Assembly: GCF_018403245.1 (NCBI RefSeq)
Contig: NZ_BOSH01000010.1
Coordinates: 155,393-219,392 of the forward strand
Source of the DNA: Paenibacillus sp. J2TS4
GTDB taxonomy: Bacteria > Bacillota > Bacilli > Paenibacillales > NBRC-103111
Length of the DNA: 64,000 bases
Direction: 5' to 3'
The translations under genes were made by a program, and so were the position numbers. Shown in pieces: positions 35,105 to 43,696 of this stretch (its first letter is position 1; every line of letters starts with the position of its first letter). A model generated the notes under the pieces. It was not told the DNA's origin and did no database searches. It saw only the letters and a list, made by a program, of their open reading frames with translations.

Positions 35105-35295
35105 ATAGAATCAAGATGGACTCTTGTTCACCCGGTCACCCGGATGGTTTGCTGTCCAACTTACGGCAGTTGATGGCTGCCGGAAGGTCCCCGCCGAAAA
35201 CTTCGAACACCTTCACCTCGTCAACTTGCCGGCTTTATTCCCTGAACCCTGGAGGATTCGAAGGAATCTCCGCAGCCTGCGCAAGTTCTGGCGCT
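35105..35295 (-). ncRNA. glmS ribozyme/riboswitch
   Basis: On the minus strand the leader contains AGCGCCAGAACT (cleavage expected between A 35295 and G 35294), then GTTGACGAGGTG, TTCGGCGGGGAC and CCGGCAG in the order of the known Bacillus glmS ribozymes. Downstream segments (to ~35105) fit the P3/P4 region. The RNA binds glucosamine-6-phosphate and cleaves itself, which destabilises the mRNA and lowers GlmS. The 3' boundary is approximate. A further hairpin (GAGGATGCGA with TCGCACCCTC) lies at 35067-35090. Confidence 0.93.
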
Positions 35296-35520
35296 ATTGG
35301 ATTTCTAACTTCTACCCACCTTTCTACATAATAGTAAAAATCTATATACATAATATTGATTTTTTCGTCTCAAAGCAACACAATATGCAAAATTATTGAA
35401 AAACGGTACTAATGACCCCCTAAGTAAGGTCAGCAAAATTTTCGCGGACCCCTTCAATTTTCCTCTATCTCGACCTCACTTAAGGCTCCTAATGGCATAA
35501 GGGATGAGGGGGAGCATTTA

Positions 35521-35578
35521 AAAAAAGCCTTGTGCCGTCACCTTCGGGAATGGTCCCTCTGGCTCGCAACAAGGCTTT
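35521..35578 (-). terminator. glmM terminator
   Basis: On the minus strand AAGCCTTG pairs with CAAGGCTT, enclosing a second small hairpin, and is followed by TTTTTTT. It lies ~60 bp after the glmM stop and separates glmM from glmS transcription. The interval 35300-35520 must contain the glmS promoter, which I could not place. Confidence 0.8.
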
Positions 35579-35636
35579 ACTCTCATTATCCATAACTTAA
35601 TATTAGGCCTAATGCAATGCATAATTGGAATGGAAA

Positions 35637-36977
35637 TTAAGCTAACTCCTGACGAATCACTTCCGCTATTTGACCTGCATAGTCCTCGATCAAAGCTTTG
35701 TCCGGTCCTTCCACCATGACTCTGACCAAAGCCTCGGTACCCGATGGCCGAACAAGAACGCGTCCGTCTTCGCCAAGCTTGGCCTCCACCTCTTGAATGG
35801 CTTGTTCGATCGCTGCATTCCCTTTCAGCTTGCTTTTATCTACCCCTTTGACATTAACGAGCACTTGCGGGAATTTTTGCATCTTAAGCTTTAACTCACT
35901 TAACTTTTTACCAGATTGAATAATGGTATCGACCAGATGGAGAGCGGACAAAATCCCATCGCCCGTCGTATTGTAGTCCAACAGAATCAAATGGCCGGAT
36001 TGCTCGCCGCCAAGGTTATATCCGCCCTTGCGCATCTCTTCCATCACATAGCGATCCCCCACCGCGGTCCGGGCCGTGCGGAAACCAAGCTCCTGCGCCG
36101 CTTTGAAAAATCCAAGATTGCTCATCACCGTGGTTACTACGGTATCCTGGCTTAACCGCCCTTGGAGCTTCATCGCTTCGCCGACGATCGTTAGAATATA
36201 GTCTCCATCGACCTCTTCGCCTTTATCATCAATCGCTATGAGGCGGTCGGCATCTCCGTCAAAGGAAAGGCCCAGATCGGCTTGATGTCGGAGTACTTCC
36301 GCGGCCAATGTTTCGGGATGGGTGGACCCGCAACGATCGTTAATATTGACGCCGTTTGGCGCATCTCCGGTACTGATCACTTCTGCGCCCAGCTCTCGAA
36401 AAATTTTGGGAGCCAGCTCATAAGCGGCGCCATGGGCACAATCCAGTACAATTTTCAGACTGGAGAAGGAAGATTTCACCGTCGATTTAATATAATTGGA
36501 ATATTCATACTTAGCTTCATAGTTATCTGCAACCGTGCCGACTCCGCCCGCTATCGGCCGAGGCAACAGGTCTTCTTCGGCTTCGAGCAGCTTCTCAATT
36601 TCGAGCTCGGTCTCATCGGACAGCTTGAAGCCATCCGCCCCAAAAAACTTGATTCCATTATCCTCGACAGGATTGTGCGAGGCGGATATCATAACTCCCG
36701 CATCCGCCTGCAGCTTTCGGGTTAAATAAGCTACTCCGGGAGTAGAAAGGACTCCCAGCCGGATAACATCCGCTCCAATAGATAACAGGCCTGCTACTAA
36801 AGCAGCCTCCAGCAGAGGGCCGGAAATACGCGTGTCCCGGCCGATGATGACTCTCGGCCGGTCGGCCTGACCCGCGAGTACAAAGCCTCCACAGCGGCCG
36901 ATTTTATAGGCTAATTCAGGGGTTAGCTCTTGATTGGCAATTCCCCTTACGCCATCCGTTCCGAAATATTTCCCCAT
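35637..36977 (-). CDS. glmM: Phosphoglucosamine mutase
   Basis: A 446-residue phosphohexomutase converting glucosamine-6-phosphate to glucosamine-1-phosphate for peptidoglycan precursors. The phosphoserine loop is MISASHNPVEDNG (~residues 96-108), the metal loop is DGDADR, the sugar-binding loop is GGEQSGHL, and the phosphate loop is VRPSGTEALVRVM. The N-terminus MGKYFGTDGVRG is diagnostic of GlmM. RBS GAGGAG precedes the ATG. It follows cdaR, as in other Firmicutes, linking c-di-AMP synthesis to cell-wall sugar supply. Confidence 0.96.
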   Translation of the reverse strand: MGKYFGTDGVRGIANQELTPELAYKIGRCGGFVLAGQADRPRVIIGRDTRISGPLLEAALVAGLLSIGADVIRLGVLSTPGVAYLTRKLQADAGVMISASHNPVEDNGIKFFGADGFKLSDETELEIEKLLEAEEDLLPRPIAGGVGTVADNYEAKYEYSNYIKSTVKSSFSSLKIVLDCAHGAAYELAPKIFRELGAEVISTGDAPNGVNINDRCGSTHPETLAAEVLRHQADLGLSFDGDADRLIAIDDKGEEVDGDYILTIVGEAMKLQGRLSQDTVVTTVMSNLGFFKAAQELGFRTARTAVGDRYVMEEMRKGGYNLGGEQSGHLILLDYNTTGDGILSALHLVDTIIQSGKKLSELKLKMQKFPQVLVNVKGVDKSKLKGNAAIEQAIQEVEAKLGEDGRVLVRPSGTEALVRVMVEGPDKALIEDYAGQIAEVIRQELA

Positions 36978-37043
36978 AGATGATTTCTCCTCTTTTTAAC
37001 CTGGTTTGGTTCTTCCACTTCTAACGGAAAGTCCTTGTGGAAG

Positions 37044-38273
37044 TTACTTTTCGGCAATTTCAACGGTTGCTTTGATTTCCTGTTGCTCTGATGCTTTCTT
37101 AATAAACAGCGGCAAATTCAAGTTGATCGGCAATTCATATAAGCCCGGCGGAAGGTTGCTTACGTCGACAACGGCCTGCAAATCACTCGCCTTCATCTGG
37201 TTGAGCAAAGCGGGAGCCCCTTCAAGAACGACATCCAGCCGTCCGTCCTCCGGAGTAACCAATTTAGCCGTCATATTATCCCCTACCCCGATAATATCTA
37301 CCTTGTGATCATTAAAGGCCCGTGTTGCAGAAGGGGAAATTTCAACGGTCACCTCTACCTTAGTCGGATTAAGATCGATAATCTGATTGTTCGGCTCGAG
37401 ATCAATTGTGAAGGTCTGGGATTCCTGCAATCCGGTCAAATCTATCTGCGGCCCTTCGTAAAATTCCATTAGATCGAGAACTTCCTGCTGTGCGAATACG
37501 GTAATCTGCTCCGGATTTTGCTTAACCGAGACGACGCTGTAGCCCAGATCCGGTTGGCCGGTCAGCTTAATCTGTAATGGCATTAACTTGAATGGACTGG
37601 TGACGGGAACTTCCACATCGACCACCCGCGGACTGACTTCCAAATCGTCCATAGGCTTACCTTGCTTGTCGTATACCGTCAAAGTGACCTGTTTGGCAAC
37701 CGTAGACTTGGCGTTGTCCACATTAACCTCCGCCCTTGCGGAACCTACATCATCCAGACGGCTTTCCGGTACGGTGACATGAACTCGGCTGGGAGTGACT
37801 ACCGGGTTGCCTACTTTATAACCTTCTGCGGGAGTTCCCACAGGATTTATTATAACATCGACTTCTTTCATTTGCTTCTCTTCAATGACCACCTTGACCG
37901 CCTGCGGAATAATCTCCGCGGTTACATTATCCGGCAGTCCGGAGGAATGCAGGAACACGGTATACGTTCCAGACACATATTTGGACAAATCAGCCTTGAC
38001 CTTGAATGATTTAATCGAAGCCTTCTTCAAGTCCGAAGGCTTTCCTCTTAAGATGACCGCCACTTCTGAAGGATCAATAAGCGATACTTTATACTGATTC
38101 TCGTCATATTCCGCTTCTATCTTAACATTGTTATATCTTAAATCACCGGTTAGATTGCTTACTGAACCGCCCGGATTCTGAACATCACTGGTACGCACGA
38201 CAAGCCACAGCAGCACTCCCACGAGGAGAGCAACGACTTTAACGACGTTGTTGTTCCGCAGCCATTTATCCAT
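37044..38273 (-). CDS. cdaR: CdaA regulator, YbbR-domain protein
   Basis: A 409-residue protein with one N-terminal membrane helix (VVKVVALLVGVLLWLVV, ~10-27) and then several YbbR repeats (each ~80-90 residues, for example VNVDNAKSTVAKQVTLTV). In the family it anchors to the membrane and modulates the diadenylate cyclase CdaA. Its ATG lies 8 bp inside the end of cdaA, so the two are made together. Named from neighbourhood and domain type. Confidence 0.92.
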   Translation of the reverse strand: MDKWLRNNNVVKVVALLVGVLLWLVVRTSDVQNPGGSVSNLTGDLRYNNVKIEAEYDENQYKVSLIDPSEVAVILRGKPSDLKKASIKSFKVKADLSKYVSGTYTVFLHSSGLPDNVTAEIIPQAVKVVIEEKQMKEVDVIINPVGTPAEGYKVGNPVVTPSRVHVTVPESRLDDVGSARAEVNVDNAKSTVAKQVTLTVYDKQGKPMDDLEVSPRVVDVEVPVTSPFKLMPLQIKLTGQPDLGYSVVSVKQNPEQITVFAQQEVLDLMEFYEGPQIDLTGLQESQTFTIDLEPNNQIIDLNPTKVEVTVEISPSATRAFNDHKVDIIGVGDNMTAKLVTPEDGRLDVVLEGAPALLNQMKASDLQAVVDVSNLPPGLYELPINLNLPLFIKKASEQQEIKATVEIAEK

Positions 38274-39090
38274 TCTTTTTTCGCCCCCATTTCCAGAAGG
38301 AGGTCTTCTTGGTCTTCGCCGGAGCCTTTAACTCCTCATACAGCTTGGAAATGAGCGACTCCTCCTTGATGTCTCTAACGACCAGGCCGTTGAGGGCAAG
38401 TGAAATCTGCCCCGTCTCTTCCGAAACGACGATACTGATCGCATCTGAAACTTCACTCATTCCTATGGCTGCCCGGTGACGGGTTCCTAATTCCTTACTG
38501 ATAAAGGGATTCTCGGAGAGAGGCAAATAACAACCTGCGGCCATGAGACGGCTGTTACGAATAATGACCGCCCCGTCATGCAGGGGGGTGTTCGGGATAA
38601 AGATGTTAATCAGCAGCTCCGCACTGATCTCCGATTCGATCCGCGTTCCTGATTCTATATATTCATTCAATCCCGTTTGTCGTTCAAAAACGATCAGGGC
38701 GCCAATCCGCCTGCGGGATAAATTCATTATCGTCTTCATAATTTCGCTTATAATGCGGTTGATTTCCTGATTCTCTTCCGAAGAAGAACGGCTGAACAAT
38801 TTGCCCCGTCCCAATTGTTCCAGGGCACGCCGAAGCTCGGGCTGGAAAATGATCAGAACACCAACCACCCCGAACGTAAACATCTGGTTCATCATCCATT
38901 GAAGCGTGTTTAATTGAAACCATAGGCTGATCGCCCAGGTGATGACTACAACGATAATTCCTTTCAAGAGCTGAATCGCACGAGTGCCCCGAAGGAGGAG
39001 GATCAATTTATAAATAACGTAGCTTACAATCGTAATATCGATAATTTCTTTAATGGAATCTTTGAGCGTCAGGTCAGTAAAGTAATCCAT
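38266..39090 (-). CDS. cdaA: Diadenylate cyclase (c-di-AMP synthase)
   Basis: A 274-residue protein with three N-terminal membrane helices (~15-85) and a DAC catalytic domain. Catalytic motifs are LHDGAVII (DGA) and GTRHRAAIG (RHR). It makes c-di-AMP from two ATP, a signal for turgor, potassium transport and wall homeostasis. RBS GGGGGAA is 5-7 bp before the ATG. A terminator at 39172 separates it from rsiW, so cdaA-cdaR-glmM may have their own promoter in 39091-39170. Confidence 0.96.
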   Translation of the reverse strand: MDYFTDLTLKDSIKEIIDITIVSYVIYKLILLLRGTRAIQLLKGIIVVVITWAISLWFQLNTLQWMMNQMFTFGVVGVLIIFQPELRRALEQLGRGKLFSRSSSEENQEINRIISEIMKTIMNLSRRRIGALIVFERQTGLNEYIESGTRIESEISAELLINIFIPNTPLHDGAVIIRNSRLMAAGCYLPLSENPFISKELGTRHRAAIGMSEVSDAISIVVSEETGQISLALNGLVVRDIKEESLISKLYEELKAPAKTKKTSFWKWGRKKNG

Positions 39091-39171
39091 TAGCGTTCCC
39101 CCATTGGAACCGAGTAAATACAGCGGATTCCTTTGTCTCTTTATATTAAATCATATCATATTTTCAACAAA

Positions 39172-39205
39172 AAACCTCCCCTTTATGAAAATAAGTGGGA
39201 GGTTT
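39172..39205 (-). terminator. rsiW terminator
   Basis: On the minus strand AAACCTCCC pairs with GGGAGGTTT around a 16-nt loop and runs into TTTTTTG. It directly follows the anti-sigma gene and separates sigW-rsiW from cdaA. Confidence 0.8.
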
Positions 39206-39220
39206 GAGAACGTTTAGTCA

Positions 39221-39826
39221 TTATTTGGAAATTAAAGAGAGGGCTTCGTTTAATTTGAACCATAACCAGCCCAGAGCCTGATCAATTTCCTTAATTTGAC
39301 CGGATATGCTTGCTGTAGAAGCCAGTTGGTAATTACCGTCAATGACAAAGACACTTCCTTGTATATCCCCGTCAATTTGTATATTGCCGTTCTTGATCAT
39401 CAGGTCTCCTACGACCGTATGCCCGCTGGGCACATAGACCGTATTTCCCTGGATAATCACTTGATCCAGATCTTTTCCTTTAACGACCAAATCCGTATCC
39501 TGATTCCAAAGTGTTAAAAAGCTGCTTAACATGACAAGCAAAAAAACAGAAGCTACGGATATGGCGGGATGGCGTTTAATCCATTCGATCCACCGGCTTG
39601 TTTTGCTTGGTTCCGGGAGGCTGGCCATAATGCGGCTGGTCAAGCCATCAGGAGTTGACTGGCGCGGTAACGATCTGACCATCGCTTCAGTACGTTCCAT
39701 CTGATTAAACCATTGCTTACAGTCCGGACATGCAATCAGATGCTCTTTTAACTTCAGCGAATCGGCCCCATCTAGATTCCCGTCCAAATATTCGTGAATC
39801 CATCCAGAGGCTTTCTTGCAATCCAT
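39221..39826 (-). CDS. rsiW: Anti-sigma-W factor, zinc-finger type
   Basis: A 201-residue membrane protein. The N-terminal ZAS/zf-HC2 motif HLIACPDC (His-x3-Cys-x2-Cys) binds the sigma factor. A single helix (SVASVFLLVMLSSFLTLW, ~95-112) and an extracytoplasmic tail of ~85 residues follow. It holds SigW at the membrane until proteolysis releases it. The ATG at 39826 has AAAGGAG upstream, 66 bp after sigW. The extracellular part has repeated short hydrophobic/polar strands (VIQGNTVYV, DGDIQGSVFV) suggestive of a small beta-helix. Confidence 0.9.
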   Translation of the reverse strand: MDCKKASGWIHEYLDGNLDGADSLKLKEHLIACPDCKQWFNQMERTEAMVRSLPRQSTPDGLTSRIMASLPEPSKTSRWIEWIKRHPAISVASVFLLVMLSSFLTLWNQDTDLVVKGKDLDQVIIQGNTVYVPSGHTVVGDLMIKNGNIQIDGDIQGSVFVIDGNYQLASTASISGQIKEIDQALGWLWFKLNEALSLISK

Positions 39827-39892
39827 AATGTGCCGCTCCTTTCCTCCAATGTTTAATACCATACGAAGCAAACGTCAAAATGTTTCACTTTT

Positions 39893-40465
39893 TTAACCGC
39901 CGAATTCCGAAGCTAATTTTTTCCGCAAATATTCTCGTCCCCGGTGAACCCTCGTTTTGACGGTAGTCACCGGCATTCCCAATATATCTCCGATTTCCTG
40001 CAACGATAAATCATGTAAATATCGAAGGATAACTACAGATTTATATTTCTCAGGTAACGCATCAATAGCCGAGCGTATTTGCTGCTGAGTTTCCGACAGA
40101 AGGACTTGGCCTTCCGGCGTTTCCTCTTCACTAGGCAGCAAAGAATACCAATCGGCGCCTTCGCCTTCTGGCATTTCCGCGTCTAACGAATAATTTGCTT
40201 TGCGTTTGCGTAATTGATCGATACATAAGTTGGTCGCAATCCGGTATATCCACGTAGAGAATTTCTGATTCTCATCATACCGGTGCAAATTTCTATATAC
40301 ACGCAAAAAAGTTTCCTGCACAATATCCTCAGCAGCATGGGCTTGGCTAAGCATGCGATAGGCCAGGTGATATATTTTATCTTTATATAGATCTACTAAC
40401 TCCGCAAAAGCTCTGCGGTCTCCATTACGCGACAGCTTGGCCAATCGCGTTTCCAGATAATTCAC
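39893..40465 (-). CDS. sigW: ECF RNA polymerase sigma factor SigW
   Basis: A 190-residue ECF sigma factor. Region 2 has AEDIVQETFLRVYRNLHRY and FSTWIYRIATNLCIDQLRKRK. Region 4 has LPEKYKSVVILRYLHDLSLQEIGDILGMPVTTVKTRVHRGREYLRK. The first ATG (40471) abuts GGGGGA, so GTG 40465, 7 bp after it, is the better start. It directs transcription of envelope-stress and antimicrobial-resistance genes. Its own SigW promoter should lie in 40472-40620; I could not fit the consensus with confidence. Confidence 0.93.
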   Translation of the reverse strand: MNYLETRLAKLSRNGDRRAFAELVDLYKDKIYHLAYRMLSQAHAAEDIVQETFLRVYRNLHRYDENQKFSTWIYRIATNLCIDQLRKRKANYSLDAEMPEGEGADWYSLLPSEEETPEGQVLLSETQQQIRSAIDALPEKYKSVVILRYLHDLSLQEIGDILGMPVTTVKTRVHRGREYLRKKLASEFGG

Positions 40466-40620
40466 TGCCATTCCCCCAGCACATATTTCGCCCCTGCAGA
40501 TTAATTGCTTAACGATTAATAATCATAGTCCCCAAACTGGTAATCACCATACTCTAAAACATCGAACCGTAAAAAGTTCCCTTTAGTATCGTAATCGAAC
40601 CGATCGCAAAAAGCAAAAGA

Positions 40621-40650
40621 AAAAGTCGGGTCCCATCAAGGAACCCGACA
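40621..40650 (-). terminator. ppc terminator
   Basis: On the minus strand TGTCGGGTTCC pairs with TGGGACCCGAC around a short loop, followed by TTTTTCTTTT. It lies 44 bp after the ppc stop codon. Confidence 0.85.
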
Positions 40651-40693
40651 CATCAGAGATAAGCTTCCCAGCTTGGCTCTTTACGCTCTTCGA

Positions 40694-43489
40694 TCAGCCC
40701 GTATTGCGCATCCCCGCCGCAATTCCGTTAATAGTGAGAAGCACTTCACGAAGCAACGTCGGATCGTCCTCCTGATTATCGCGAATCGTTCTTATTTCCG
40801 TTAACAGCTCTACCTGCATGAGGCTGAGCGGATCTACATAAGGATTCCTTAGACGTATGGACTCCTGCAGATTCGGATCATTGTCCATAATATCCTGCTG
40901 ACCGGTAATAGCTAATATAATGTCCGAAGTCAGCTTGTATTCATTATGAATCAGTTCATGGATTCGCTCCGCTATCGACTGATCCTTGACCATTCTTCCA
41001 TATTCTTTAGCAATGTTCAAATCGGCCTTGGCCAGAGCCATCTGCAGATTATCGATAGTCGTACGGAAGAACGACCATTTCTGATACATCTCTTTCAGAA
41101 CTTCCAATTTCTCGGCTTTGCCTTCGTAGAAGCTCTGTAAGCCCGTTCCCGCAGCGTACCAGGCCGGAAGCAGATAACGGCACTGGGTCCATGCAAAGAC
41201 CCAAGGAATCGCCCTCAGATCTTCGAATCGGTTGCTGTTATTCCGCTTGGAAGGACGCGAACCAATATTAAGCTCCCCTATTTCAGAGAGCGGTGTCGCT
41301 TCTCTGAAGAACGCCATGAAATCTTCATCTTTGAAGATCAGATCCTGATACTTCGTCTGAGAGGTCTGAGAGATGTCCTCCATGATATCTTCCCAATCCG
41401 AAACCAGTTCTTCGTTATGATCCAGCTTGGCGTACATCCCTACCTTAATCAAGGCAGAGGTGGCCTGCTCCAGACTGCGGTAAGCGATCCCCTTGACGGA
41501 GTATCTCTGGGAAAGCACTTCTCCCTGCTCCGTTATTTTGACGCCGCCTCCCAATGTTTGTGGAGGCTGAGCCATGACGCTCCGGTACAGAGGCATTCCC
41601 CCTCTTCCCAGCGCTCCTCCCCGACCATGGAAGAACTTCAGCTTCACCTCATATTGATTAGCCATTTCCGTAATATTATTCAGTGCCGAACGGAGTTCCC
41701 AATTAGCGGTCAGAACCCCGCCGTCTTTATTACTGTCGGAATAACCGAGCATAATTTCTTGAAGCTGACCTAGGCTGTTCAGGCTGTCCCGGTAGGCCGG
41801 GATTTCAAACAAAGTACGCATGATCTCCGGAGCCGCATGAAGGTCATCCACCGTCTCGAATAAGGGGACCGGCTGCAGAGTACAGTGAGTCTGTCCATCT
41901 TCTTCACGGCGGTATAAGCCAACCTCTTTGCTGAACACCATCACTTCAAGCAAGTCACTGGCCGCTTCCGTCATGCTGATCAAATAGCTGGAGATACATT
42001 CCTGTCCAAATTCCTGCTGTGCTTCCTTGATGGTTCTATATACATCCAGACATTCCTGGGTAGATTCCGAATAGTCGATATACGGAGAGGTAATCAGGCG
42101 CGGATCGTTCAGAACTCCTGTCAACAGACGGATCTTGTCCTCTTCGCTCAGCCCGGAGTAGTTAGGAACAATCCCCATTCGCGCCAAAACTTCAGTCATC
42201 GCCGATTCATGCTCTTTACTGTGCTGACGCACATCCAGCTTGGCCATATGGAAGCCGAATAGCTCTACTTGTCTAATCAGCTTGAGCAAATAATGATCGG
42301 CCACAAAATCCGCATAATGGTTTCTCAAGCTTCGTTCAATCACTTCTAAATCATCAATAAATTCTTGTGCTGACTTATATTTAGCATGCTCGTTAGCATG
42401 GCTATGAGCCGTATTTTGAATCTTCTCAAGCATATAAGTCAACTTGATCCGGTAAGGCTCCTTCTCGTTACGCCAAGGATCCTCCTTCTTTAATTCGATC
42501 AAGGAGCGATCTTTCTCGATCGACAGGAGCAGTTCCTCTGTCACATTGACAATATTTTTACTAAAGCTCATATGGCTGCCCATTTCCCTCAGAGCCGCCT
42601 CATACTTGTATACGGCCACTTCCCGGTGCATAAGCAGCGTTTCCCAAGTAACGTTCGCTCTTACGGAAGGGTTGCCGTCCCGGTCCCCGCCAATCCACGA
42701 GCCAAAGCGCAGGAAGTTCGGAACATGCCAATTCTCCCCCGGATAATATTTCTCCAGGCAGCGTTCCACTTCCGCATAAACATCAGGCAGAACATCAAAT
42801 AAGGTTTCGTCAAAGTAATACAAACCATTCCTGACTTCGTCCAGAACGGTAGGCTTTCTATCCCGCAGCTCATCCGTTTGCCATAACGTAAGCACTTCAG
42901 CCAGTAATCTTTCCCGCAGCTGATCTCTCTCCCGGATAGTGAGCATAGGGTTGTCCAGTTCCATAACATCGTCCGAAATCCGACGATGAATATCCAATAC
43001 AGCTCTCCTCGTCGCTTCAGTCGGATGTGCGGTAATAACCAGCTCCAAAGAAATCCGTCCCATAATTTCTACAACTTCTTCTACAGACAGATTCCTTTCC
43101 TTAAGGGTCTTAACTGCACTCTCGATCGATCCTGGCTGAATGGCTTCCCCTGCTGAGCGTTCATAATCTTTCTTACGGCGAATCCGATGATTCTGCTCCG
43201 CAATGTTTACCAACTGGAAGTAAATGGCAAAAGCACGAATCACTTGATGGCGGATATCGGGATCAAATGATCGGATCGTTTCTTTAATTTCACTATATAC
43301 ATCCGGATCAAACTGCGTACGCAGTGTTTTGCTCATTTCTCTAATCTTCTCAACAATGTCCAGCAGCTGATTACCGCCTTGATGCACTAAAACATCACCC
43401 AGAATGTTCCCCAAAAAACGAACATCTCTGCGCAACAAGCTGCTTGGCTGGTTTTTTCCTGCCGCTTGCACTTGCGACTTTTCCGACAT
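40694..43489 (-). CDS. ppc: Phosphoenolpyruvate carboxylase
   Basis: A 931-residue enzyme that carboxylates PEP to oxaloacetate, feeding the TCA cycle. The catalytic His is in VITAHPTEATRR (~residue 153), with the conserved GYSDSNKDGG and the glycine loop FHGRGGALGRGG. It ends ...MRNTG as in all PEPC. The ATG at 43489 is preceded by GAGGTGAAGGA; another ATG 24 bases earlier is possible. It is a single gene with its own terminator, unrelated in function to the neighbours. Confidence 0.96.
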   Translation of the reverse strand: MSEKSQVQAAGKNQPSSLLRRDVRFLGNILGDVLVHQGGNQLLDIVEKIREMSKTLRTQFDPDVYSEIKETIRSFDPDIRHQVIRAFAIYFQLVNIAEQNHRIRRKKDYERSAGEAIQPGSIESAVKTLKERNLSVEEVVEIMGRISLELVITAHPTEATRRAVLDIHRRISDDVMELDNPMLTIRERDQLRERLLAEVLTLWQTDELRDRKPTVLDEVRNGLYYFDETLFDVLPDVYAEVERCLEKYYPGENWHVPNFLRFGSWIGGDRDGNPSVRANVTWETLLMHREVAVYKYEAALREMGSHMSFSKNIVNVTEELLLSIEKDRSLIELKKEDPWRNEKEPYRIKLTYMLEKIQNTAHSHANEHAKYKSAQEFIDDLEVIERSLRNHYADFVADHYLLKLIRQVELFGFHMAKLDVRQHSKEHESAMTEVLARMGIVPNYSGLSEEDKIRLLTGVLNDPRLITSPYIDYSESTQECLDVYRTIKEAQQEFGQECISSYLISMTEAASDLLEVMVFSKEVGLYRREEDGQTHCTLQPVPLFETVDDLHAAPEIMRTLFEIPAYRDSLNSLGQLQEIMLGYSDSNKDGGVLTANWELRSALNNITEMANQYEVKLKFFHGRGGALGRGGMPLYRSVMAQPPQTLGGGVKITEQGEVLSQRYSVKGIAYRSLEQATSALIKVGMYAKLDHNEELVSDWEDIMEDISQTSQTKYQDLIFKDEDFMAFFREATPLSEIGELNIGSRPSKRNNSNRFEDLRAIPWVFAWTQCRYLLPAWYAAGTGLQSFYEGKAEKLEVLKEMYQKWSFFRTTIDNLQMALAKADLNIAKEYGRMVKDQSIAERIHELIHNEYKLTSDIILAITGQQDIMDNDPNLQESIRLRNPYVDPLSLMQVELLTEIRTIRDNQEDDPTLLREVLLTINGIAAGMRNTG

Positions 43490-43630
43490 TTCCTTCACCT
43501 CGTTTTTCGTCATAACCCAGAAGTTTACGATCGAACAATTTCTCTACATTTCTTTATTTTATCATAAAAAACATCAATGCAGGTACATCTTTGCAGGATT
43601 TAGCAAAATGAATGCTTTATCATTAAAAAA

Positions 43631-43684
43631 AGAACCGGCGTTCATCCTGGGTTCGACTCGAACGTCCAGGCAGCGCCGATTCTT
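43631..43684 (-). terminator. Terminator of the SLH-protein gene
   Basis: On the minus strand AGAATCGGCGCT pairs (one bulge) with AACGCCGGTTCT, followed by TTTTTTT. A second inner stem, CCTGG/CCAGG, is present. Confidence 0.75.
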
Positions 43685-43696
43685 CTCTCTATATTA

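Noticed and set aside
40472..40620. A SigW-type autoregulatory promoter upstream of sigW
   Set aside because: GGGAACTTTT resembles a -35 element, but no CGTA-like -10 lies at the required 16-17 bp; not claimed.
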